From CAYLOC01 sp964385195 (GTDB taxonomy: Bacteria; Actinomycetota; Actinomycetes; Propionibacteriales; Nocardioidaceae), in contig CAYLOC010000125.1 in NCBI GenBank assembly GCA_964385195.1, positions 1 to 10,069 on the forward strand: a stretch of 10,069 bases of DNA, given 5' to 3'. This document shows, piece by piece, positions 1 through 7,600 of this stretch. Position 1 is the first letter of the stretch. Every line of letters begins with the position of its first letter. The translations under genes and the position numbers were made by a program. Below the pieces are notes generated by a model. That model was not told the origin of the DNA. It ran no database searches and saw nothing but the letters and a program-made list of their open reading frames with translations.

Positions 1-1829
1 ATCGGCTTGTACGCCGCGTCTGGGATGCCGTCGGCCAGGAGGGCGGGGGTGGTGCCGAGGAGAGCGTTACCGACCTTGATGTGGGCGTCGAGGAACGCCA
101 GCGGCCGTCCAGGTTCGATCGCCTCCAGCCACAGCGACACCTTGGCCAGTTCCGCGGCCAGCGGGTTGACGTCCACGCCGTAGATGCAGCGCGCAACGAC
201 ATCACGCATGGCTAGGCGCACCTGCTCGGGCGGTGGTTCGGGGTCGCCGGTGCGGATGGCGGCGACACGTTTGGCGATCCGTCGGGCCGCGCCGACAAGG
301 AAGTGTCCAGATCCGCAGGCTGGGTCACAGACGGCGACCGCCAGCAGGGCATCCTCGGGGTCCTCGGCGTTCTTTTCTGCGTCATCGAGCACCGGGTCCA
401 AGGCAGTATCCAGCAGCGAGTCCACCAGGGCGGTGGGGGTGTAGTAAGAGCCAGTCATCTTCCGCGCGCTTCCCGCTGCAGTTCCCAGGCGGTACTCCTT
501 GGTGGCCGCGTTCCACTCCGGCACGTACTCCAGCAGTTCCTCGTAGATGCCGCCGAGTTCCTCGGCGTCGAGGTTGCGGTAGTCGACCAACCGCCGGAAG
601 CCGGTCTTGGGTTCGCGGATCACCGATAGTCGCCGTACGGCGGTCAGCAGAGACTCGTTGCTGAGATGGCAGTCCACCAGGAAGTCCAGCTCGCCATGGT
701 CGAACAGCCCGCCGATGCCGGGCAGGCCCAGCGCTGGCAGTCCGGCTTCGTCGCCGAGGCCTCGCCAGACCAGGCATAGCGCCTGCCACTTGTCGCCGTG
801 CCTGCCACCGGAACGGCGGTGGGCCGTGTGCCGTAACCGTTCGGTGGAGAAGAACTCGGCGTACCGCTGCCGAGCCTGCGCCTCCGAAGAGGGGTCGAGG
901 AGCGCCCCTCGGTCCTCGGCAACGAAGCAGAACAGCAGCCGGTACACCACCCGCAGCAGCGCGTGATTGACGTCGACGATGGACAGCCTCGACTCCTCCA
1001 GGTCCGCCCGCAGGTCGGCGTTGTCGGGATGGGTCAGGAATCCTCTGCCGAGGATCTCCAGTGCCTCCACCACGCCGTCGCCGAGTTGCTGCAGCGCCCG
1101 GGAGCCGGACTCCATGGACTCCTCGCGCCACGCTTCCAGCCAGCACGACCGCGGCCCGACGTCGGAGTCGCGCACCTCGACCCGGGACTGGTGACACAGC
1201 TCGTAGAGCAGCAGGAAGTCGGAGAACTGCTCCCCGTCGAAGATCGCCTCCAGGTCGAACTCGACGTACGCCGAGCCCACCAGTGACGTGGAGTCGCGCA
1301 GCAGCCGCAACGTGGAGCCGTTGGACAGGACCGCCCAGAGATAGTCGTCGGTGCGGTTAAGCAGTTCCTGCACCATGGACTGCGGCGACGTGCCGGCAGC
1401 ACCCGCGACTCCCGGAGTACGGCGGTCCAGGTCGATGCGGGCGCCGAGCAGGTGGATCGGGGTGTGCTCCCACACGTGCGAGACCGGAAACTGTCGGTCT
1501 CCCCCGCTCAGCCCGCCGGAGGGGGTGGTGGGCACCCGGCCGTAGCCCAGTTCGTTGAGCAACACCAGCAGCCACCGTTCCCGTGTCAGACGGGTCGCGC
1601 GGTCGGCCTCCGGCAGCTTGGCCAGTGCCTCGGAGTAGGTACGCCAAACCCCGGTGAGGTAGGCCCAGGAGCGGTTCGCGGCCTCACGTACCGTCTCTCC
1701 GGCCGCCAAGTGATAGTCGTCTGACCGGAGGCCACGGAGGTCACGTCCGGTGGACAGTCGAGACAGCAGGTCGGCAGGAATCAGACCGCCTTGGACACGT
1801 ACGGCGGCAGAGGTCATCGAGGGGCTCAT
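1..1829 (-). CDS. Eco57I-type N6-adenine DNA methyltransferase, DrmMI/PglX-like (3' part outside window)
   Basis: Partial gene: 609 residues are readable from the ATG before the frame leaves the left edge without a stop. Residues 1-450 are a long, mostly helical N-terminal region. It contains a stretch around 163-193 (WAVLSNGSTLRLLRD, then a FDLEAIF segment) and a VDYRNLDAEELGGIYE segment (415-430), both of a kind I know from large Eco57I/PglX/DrmMI methylases. The methyltransferase core follows: motif X-like GSYYTP at 460-465, SAM-binding motif I DPACGSGHFL at 502-511, IYGVDVNPLAAELAKVSLWL at 549-568, and IKVGNALLG at 584-592. The NPPY-type catalytic motif is expected just outside the window. 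I see no PD-(D/E)XK nuclease motif in the N-terminal region, which argues against a self-contained type IIG enzyme, although the rest is unseen. The start is set by a GGAGG box six bases upstream and by an ATGA overlap with the SNF2 helicase gene. Likely role: methylation of self DNA for the defence operon. Confidence 0.9.
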   Translation of the reverse strand, partial: MSPSMTSAAVRVQGGLIPADLLSRLSTGRDLRGLRSDDYHLAAGETVREAANRSWAYLTGVWRTYSEALAKLPEADRATRLTRERWLLVLLNELGYGRVPTTPSGGLSGGDRQFPVSHVWEHTPIHLLGARIDLDRRTPGVAGAAGTSPQSMVQELLNRTDDYLWAVLSNGSTLRLLRDSTSLVGSAYVEFDLEAIFDGEQFSDFLLLYELCHQSRVEVRDSDVGPRSCWLEAWREESMESGSRALQQLGDGVVEALEILGRGFLTHPDNADLRADLEESRLSIVDVNHALLRVVYRLLFCFVAEDRGALLDPSSEAQARQRYAEFFSTERLRHTAHRRSGGRHGDKWQALCLVWRGLGDEAGLPALGLPGIGGLFDHGELDFLVDCHLSNESLLTAVRRLSVIREPKTGFRRLVDYRNLDAEELGGIYEELLEYVPEWNAATKEYRLGTAAGSARKMTGSYYTPTALVDSLLDTALDPVLDDAEKNAEDPEDALLAVAVCDPACGSGHFLVGAARRIAKRVAAIRTGDPEPPPEQVRLAMRDVVARCIYGVDVNPLAAELAKVSLWLEAIEPGRPLAFLDAHIKVGNALLGTTPALLADGIPDAAYKP

Positions 1830-4657
1830 CGCTCGCCTCCGGCGGGCGGTACGAACACGTAAACGCCGAGAAGGTCGCCAGGCTGTTCCGCTCGTACTCG
1901 CAGGCCGCGTTTGACATTGCGCGAGACCTCACGCACCCGACGGTGGGACTCCGCCAACTGTGTGGCGAGCCGATCGCCTTCATCATGTATGTCTTGCTCG
2001 ATCTGCGAGAGCCCGTCGATGGCTCGGGAGATGAACTGCTGCGCCTGCGGCAACGGCACATTGCCGGTGGCTCGGGCGGTCAGCAGGTCACGAATGTCGT
2101 CGTCATTCAGCCAGGCCGCGTGCTCGGGGGCACCCTCGAAGGCCAGCATCGCCGCCTGCTCGGCCACATCCGTCCGGTCGCCGTTGCGGGAAGGAAGCAC
2201 CAGGTGGAAGCGGAACCGCAGCAACAGCAGCGTGGTACGCGTGCGGACGGCGTCGGTGCGGACGACGCCGCAACGGCGGGCGGGGCGGTGCTCATCCGGG
2301 AGTGACCGGTCCAGCGCGGCCTCCAGCACGTAGGACGCGACGGCCCCCACCGACTCGTCGATGCGGTGCAGTACGGCGTCGCCGCGGCCCACCGGAAGGT
2401 CGTCGTTGAACAGCAACGGGTCGTTGCGGTCCAGAGGCAACGCGTCCCGCAGGCCTAGCGGCAGTTGGCTCAAGGAAGCGGTGAACCCGGCCTCGACCTC
2501 GCGCACTGTCGAGCCCAGGGACCGCAAGCTGTCCTCGACCAGCGATCGGACCTGGGCGTGGCTGCCCAGCCCCGCGCGGATCTCGGCGAGCTCTCGCGCT
2601 ACCTCGTCGGGCTTGATGCCGTGCTGGGCATACTTGGTGATCGCCTTGCTCTCCCGTTCTGCGGCACTCTCCCATTCGCCGTACAACTCGTCCTTGGCTT
2701 CGGTGAAGTCCAGGTCGAGGGTGAGCTGTTCGGACTCTCGACCGCGGAGCAGCAGCCCTTCCATCAGGGCCTTGACGACGTCCTCGCTGTTGTCCGGTAC
2801 CGGGACCGACACTCCGGTCGCCTTGCGGATGGCTTCGTGTTTGCGGAGCAGTACGTCGAGGACGATGCCGTCGATCTGGTTGTCGCTGCCGTAGAGGGTG
2901 ACCGCGCGGACCTTCTGCGCGGTTTGGCCGAAGCGGTCCACCCGGCCTTCCCGCTGTTCGTGGCGGGTCGGGTTCCACGCGAGGTCGTAATGCACGACGG
3001 CTTGAAACGCCTCCTGCAGGTTCACCCCCTCGGACAAGCAGTCGGTGGCCACCAGCACATGCCGGCCGTCGGCGGCGGTGAGCTCGTCGATGCGGTCGAC
3101 GCGTTCGGCCGGCGGGAGCGTGCCCGTCACCGACCGCACCGTAGCGTTCTTTCCCAGTATCGTGGCGAGCTCATCGGCGACGTAGTCGGCGGTATCGATG
3201 AACCGGCAGAACACGATCGGGTCGAAGCCGTCGGCCAGGAGTTGTTTGACGACCGTGCCGAGCGTGGCGATCTTGTGGTCGGGCTTTCCGCTCAATGCTT
3301 CGGCGGCGTGGAGGAACTCGCGGAGACGGCGCTGGCGGGACGTGGTGCCGGTGGACTCGTCGGCCAGCGACCCTGGGGTGGAGTCGGCGGACTCGGCAGC
3401 CTCGTCGTCGGCGTGGTCGAGGACCATGGCCCGTCCGATGGCGTCAGCTTCTTCGACGCTGTCGACGGCGACGGTCGCCGACCGGGTCCGCAGCGTCTGC
3501 GCCGCCGCGCGTGGGCTGGAGGCCAGCGCGCGCAGCAGCGCCAGCGCCGACCACCATGTCACCCGTCGGGCCACTCCGCCTTCGTCGGTACGGACCATCT
3601 CCCGGGCGTAATCGCGGACCCGGTCGAACAGGGCGCGGTACTCCTTGTCGAGGGTGTAGGAGACCTCCTTGGTCTCCCGGTCCTTCGGGAAGGGCGTCTC
3701 CTCGTCCAGGTAGTTGCGGATGTCCCTACGGCGGCGTTGGATGAAACACCGTGCCAGTCGTTCGCGGTCTTTGGGTTTCTCCAGGTCGAGGTCAGCCAGT
3801 GCCGGGTCGAGCAGGCCGAGCAGGTTCTCGAAGGCTTCCTCGTCGCCGCTGTGGGGGGTGGCGGTGGTCAAGACCAGGTGTCGGGAGGTGTCGGCGGCGA
3901 TCTCGCGGACCAGGTCGTGTCGCTGGGTGCGTGCCCGGCCACCCTGCGTAGCGCTGGAGACACACGTGTGCGCCTCGTCGACGATGACCAGGTCGCCGCA
4001 CGTGCGGAGGAACTCGTGGCGGCGTCGCGGACTCTTGATGAAGTCGGTGGAGACCACCGTCACCGGGTAGTGCTCGAAGACCGCTTCGGAACCGATCAGG
4101 CCGCGTTCAAGTCGGCGTACCGTGCTCGGCAGCACCAGTTCGGCCTCCAGCCCGAACTTCTCTCGGAGCTCGCGTTGCCACTGTTCGGCCAATGCCGGGC
4201 TGCACAGGACCGACAGCCGGGTCGCATCACCGACCGTGAGGAGCTCTTTGGCTATCAGCCCGGCCTCGATCGTCTTGCCGATCCCGACATCGTCGGCAAT
4301 CAGGAGCCGTACGACATCTTGTCGCACCGCCATCATCAGCGGCACCAGTTGGTACGCGCGAGGCTCGACGGCGATCTGCGCCAGCGAGCGGAACGGGCCG
4401 GCGCTGGAGCGGAACCCAACCTGCAGCGCGCTGCGGAGCAACCCCGCACCGAACTCGTCACCGAGGTCGTCGACCGACGGCGGGGAGAACGACGCTTGGG
4501 CGACCTGCTCGATGTCGGGCAACACTCCGGCAACGTCGTCGTCGGACCCGCCGAGTGGGCGGAGTTTCAGAAAGTCGTCACTGCTGTCGGGCAGCACGAC
4601 CCACTCCCGGCCACGGGCAGTGACCAGGCTTCCTGGGGCGTACGTCGTGGTCGTCAC
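1826..4657 (-). CDS. SNF2/RapA-type helicase, DrmD-like
   Basis: A 943-residue superfamily 2 ATPase. The N-terminal about 90 residues precede lobe 1, which has EPRAYQLVPLM (98-108), Walker A DDVGIGKT (122-129), motif II DEAH (227-230) and motif III TTATPHSG (264-271). An acidic, serine-rich linker at about 412-440 separates the lobes. Lobe 2 shows IVFCRFIDTADYVADEL (481-497), motif V VATDCLSEGVNLQ (536-548) and motif VI HEQREGRVDRFGQ (566-578). The C-terminal about 350 residues include a helical, charged stretch near 870-920. The ADDVGIGKTIEAGLI signature is shared with RapA/HepA, DISARM DrmD and BREX BrxHII helicases; paired with an Eco57I methylase this points to a defence helicase that translocates on double-stranded DNA (inference). 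The start is GTG, four bases after the stop of the giant helicase, with GGAAGAGAG ten bases upstream. The stop overlaps the methyltransferase start. All motor motifs look intact. Confidence 0.92.
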   Translation of the reverse strand: MTTTTYAPGSLVTARGREWVVLPDSSDDFLKLRPLGGSDDDVAGVLPDIEQVAQASFSPPSVDDLGDEFGAGLLRSALQVGFRSSAGPFRSLAQIAVEPRAYQLVPLMMAVRQDVVRLLIADDVGIGKTIEAGLIAKELLTVGDATRLSVLCSPALAEQWQRELREKFGLEAELVLPSTVRRLERGLIGSEAVFEHYPVTVVSTDFIKSPRRRHEFLRTCGDLVIVDEAHTCVSSATQGGRARTQRHDLVREIAADTSRHLVLTTATPHSGDEEAFENLLGLLDPALADLDLEKPKDRERLARCFIQRRRRDIRNYLDEETPFPKDRETKEVSYTLDKEYRALFDRVRDYAREMVRTDEGGVARRVTWWSALALLRALASSPRAAAQTLRTRSATVAVDSVEEADAIGRAMVLDHADDEAAESADSTPGSLADESTGTTSRQRRLREFLHAAEALSGKPDHKIATLGTVVKQLLADGFDPIVFCRFIDTADYVADELATILGKNATVRSVTGTLPPAERVDRIDELTAADGRHVLVATDCLSEGVNLQEAFQAVVHYDLAWNPTRHEQREGRVDRFGQTAQKVRAVTLYGSDNQIDGIVLDVLLRKHEAIRKATGVSVPVPDNSEDVVKALMEGLLLRGRESEQLTLDLDFTEAKDELYGEWESAAERESKAITKYAQHGIKPDEVARELAEIRAGLGSHAQVRSLVEDSLRSLGSTVREVEAGFTASLSQLPLGLRDALPLDRNDPLLFNDDLPVGRGDAVLHRIDESVGAVASYVLEAALDRSLPDEHRPARRCGVVRTDAVRTRTTLLLLRFRFHLVLPSRNGDRTDVAEQAAMLAFEGAPEHAAWLNDDDIRDLLTARATGNVPLPQAQQFISRAIDGLSQIEQDIHDEGDRLATQLAESHRRVREVSRNVKRGLRVRAEQPGDLLGVYVFVPPAGGER
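1836..1840 (-). promoter_or_regulatory. Ribosome-binding site of the methyltransferase
   Basis: GGAGG on the minus strand, six bases before the ATG at 1829. It lies inside the last codons of the upstream helicase gene. With the ATGA stop/start overlap at 1826-1829 it fixes the start codon and suggests coupled translation of the helicase and the methyltransferase. Confidence 0.8.
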
Positions 4658-4661
4658 TTGC

Positions 4662-7600
4662 TCATGTCTCTCTTCCGGCGCCGAACACGTCAGGACGTTG
4701 TCTGATTACCTGGCCCCAGTCCGCCTGGTAGCCGAATCGGACAACTGACCAGCCGGCATCCAACAGTCGCTCTTCGGCGGCTTGGTCGCGCTCGGCGGGT
4801 GCCGCTTCGTCGTGGATCGGACCGTCGACGAAGATCGCCACCGCGCCGTTGTGGGAGCGGAACACGAAGTCGGGCTTGACCCGCACATCACTCAGCGTGG
4901 CTTGCGCTTCGTCCGGTAGCCGGTAGTCGCCCTCGGCGAGGGTTTCGATGAGGCGTTGTTCGAGGCTCGTGGTGCACTGGGCCAGCAGCCGGTCGACCTT
5001 GTCTTGCCTCGACTCCGCAACGCCGGTAGTCACGGTCGCGGAGTCGGCGAGGCGGCGCAGCAGATCCTTCACCGCGTGCCGGTCGATGTGTTCGTGGTCG
5101 AGCTGGTTGCCGTAGGACAACAGACAGTCGTAGCAGGCGCGTTCGCACCGCTCGGAGGCTCCCTCCGCGTGCTGCAGGTCCGCGCCGGTATCCGGGTCGA
5201 AGTGTGTGATGCGCAGCGCCTCGCGTGCCGCGACAGCGAGCGCGTCTGGCTCGGTCTGTAGACGGCGGAGCACTCCGGCCCCGCCTTCCGCGGCTTCGGT
5301 GAACAGCATGCGGCCGTACCCGTCCGGGTCTGGGAGCGCCTCGCTGGACAGTTCGGAGTCCTCCAGCTGGAAGGCGGCCTCGACGCCGCGTTCCAGGGCA
5401 TAGCGCAGCGTCGTCGCCTCATTCGCATCGACCTGCTGGCGGAGGCGGAGTACGACGATGTTGCGGGTGTCCTCGACGTACGGGATGACTTTCTGCTTGG
5501 TCGAGGACTTGGCCGCGTCCTCGAGGGCGTCGTCTTCTGGCGAGGCGTCCAGCGCTTGCTTCTCGGTCAGCCAGGTGCCTTTCACTGTGTCTAGCCAGTA
5601 GCCCCGGTCGGATGAATCTTTGCGGCGCCGGCGTCCCAGGTTCGTCTTGCGTACGACTGCGGTGTCGCCGTACGACAGGTCGGCAAGCGTGCCGTCGCCG
5701 TGGCGAACCTCCGCGTCGAGCCGGCCAGACCGGGATCCGTGCTCGCTGAAGCGGTAGGAGGTCTCCAACTCGAACCCGGCACGGCGGCGTTCTTCCTCGT
5801 CGCTGGAGATGCGCTCCCGCCGCCGGGTGAACACCGTCTGCAGGTGCATGAGCCCGGCCTGCGGCGGTGGCAGAGAGGACCCGCAGTGCTCGCACACATC
5901 AATTCCCGGGGTGCGGACATGGTGGTATCCACAATTCGCACACCGGCGGGACTCCTCCAGTGCCACGGTCCCGATGCCCTGCGAGGTCATGGGCACCTGA
6001 ACCCGGACGACCTCGTAGCGGGCGCCCTCATGGTAAATGAGCGCCCCCGGGCCGAACTCGTTGATTGCCAAGAACCGCGGACGCTGGAGATAATCGCCAC
6101 TGTCGTAGGCGTTGGTGCCCGGTCGGACGCCCGGAATGTAGGCGGCCAGCGGCAGTCTCGGGAAGCTATAGCCGGGCAGAAAGCCCTCGGAGGCGAAGTA
6201 CCGGTAGGAGTAGAAGTCAGAGAAGCCGGCCTCGGAGTCCTCATTACGGAGCAGGCGCAGCTGTCCCTCCGCTTGACGACGCCTGCTCTCGGCCGCCTTG
6301 CGAGTAGACGGACCGACAGAGGAGTCCAAGACAAGCCGGTTCTGCTCCTCCTGGTCGGCCATAGCATCGCGATAGAGACGTCGCCACCGCTCACATGCCT
6401 CGTCGAAGGCCTTCGGGGACTGTCGGACCACGTCTTCCACCCAGTTCTCGTGCCACCACGAAGAGCGTTCCAGCTCGGATCGCAAAGGTGCAGTAAGCTC
6501 GCGGCACCGGAGGGTGGCACGGCGGATAGCGTCACCGTCGGCCAAGCTCCGCTCCACGTCGGGGAGCAGGCCCAGCGACGGGGGGTCGCCAGACATGTCA
6601 AGGATCTCAGTCAGTCGAGAGTGCAAGCTCTGCCCGGTCTCAGCGAGCCATACCGAGTGCACGTGTGAGCGAAGGAGTGCCTCGTTGGTCAGGTCCAGTC
6701 GGGGAGCGGCAACCGTGCCGGCGACCATGTCTGCCGACCGCCGGAAGTAGTACTGGTCGTGGGCATTGCCGGCGGCACAGTATGTCACCACGAGTGCAGG
6801 CTGGCCGGACCGCCCGGCTCGGCCACTGCGTTGGGCATAGTTCGCTGGAGTCGGCGGGACGTTACGGAGCCCGACGGCGTTGAGGCTGGCAATGTCAACA
6901 CCGAGTTCCATCGTGGGGGAGCAGTACAGCAGCGGAAGAGTGGCGCGACGGAACCGGTCTTCGCGGAGCTCTCGCTCGCGCGGGCTCACCTGTGCGGTGT
7001 GTTCGGCGGCGTATAGCCCTCGCAGCTCTTGAGCGAGGTCGGCGTACAAGGCGCGGAAGAACTCGTTGACGCGAGGGCCCTTCTCGTCTTTCAAGGTCTT
7101 GCGGAGGGGATCTGATGCGGCCACCTTGCCGTCTCCGGCAATCCAGCGGATCGCCGCCGCCTTCAGCTGGTAGCCAGGACCGCCTTCTTCTGTTGGAACC
7201 GCGACGGTCAGCAGCCCCGCGGTCGCAAGAACCTTGAGCAGGTCGCCGATGATCTTCTGCGCGTCCTCCGTGTCGATATCGCCGCCGTACGCCGGGAACT
7301 GGCCTCGCTGTCGCAGGTAGCGCCCCAGCGCCGCTCGACCCGACAGTGCGAGCTCCCATCGGGGCCGACCCTTGCCACCAGGACGCGGATAGGCAACGCC
7401 GCGCATCGGCGGCAGTTCGCTGCGAGGCAGCGACCATGGCCCGCTGAGATGCTGATCGGACAGTCGACGGATGCGGTCGAACCCGTCCGTAGTCAGGCAC
7501 TCGACGTCGATCGCCAGGACCCGACGGAGCTCATCAAGGACGATGCGGCAGAGTTCTTCTCGGTGGCCGGGAGTCGTGTCGCGCAAGGCAGGGAACGTTG

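Noticed and set aside
2465..4705. A 746-residue open frame on the plus strand opposite the SNF2 helicase gene
   Set aside because: It is antisense to a gene with all helicase motifs intact; long antisense frames are common in GC-rich genes. Its protein shows no recognisable domain and is rich in odd composition (G, V, Q, R).
5700..6668. A 322-residue plus-strand open frame opposite the giant helicase
   Set aside because: Antisense shadow of the real gene, with no domain recognised.
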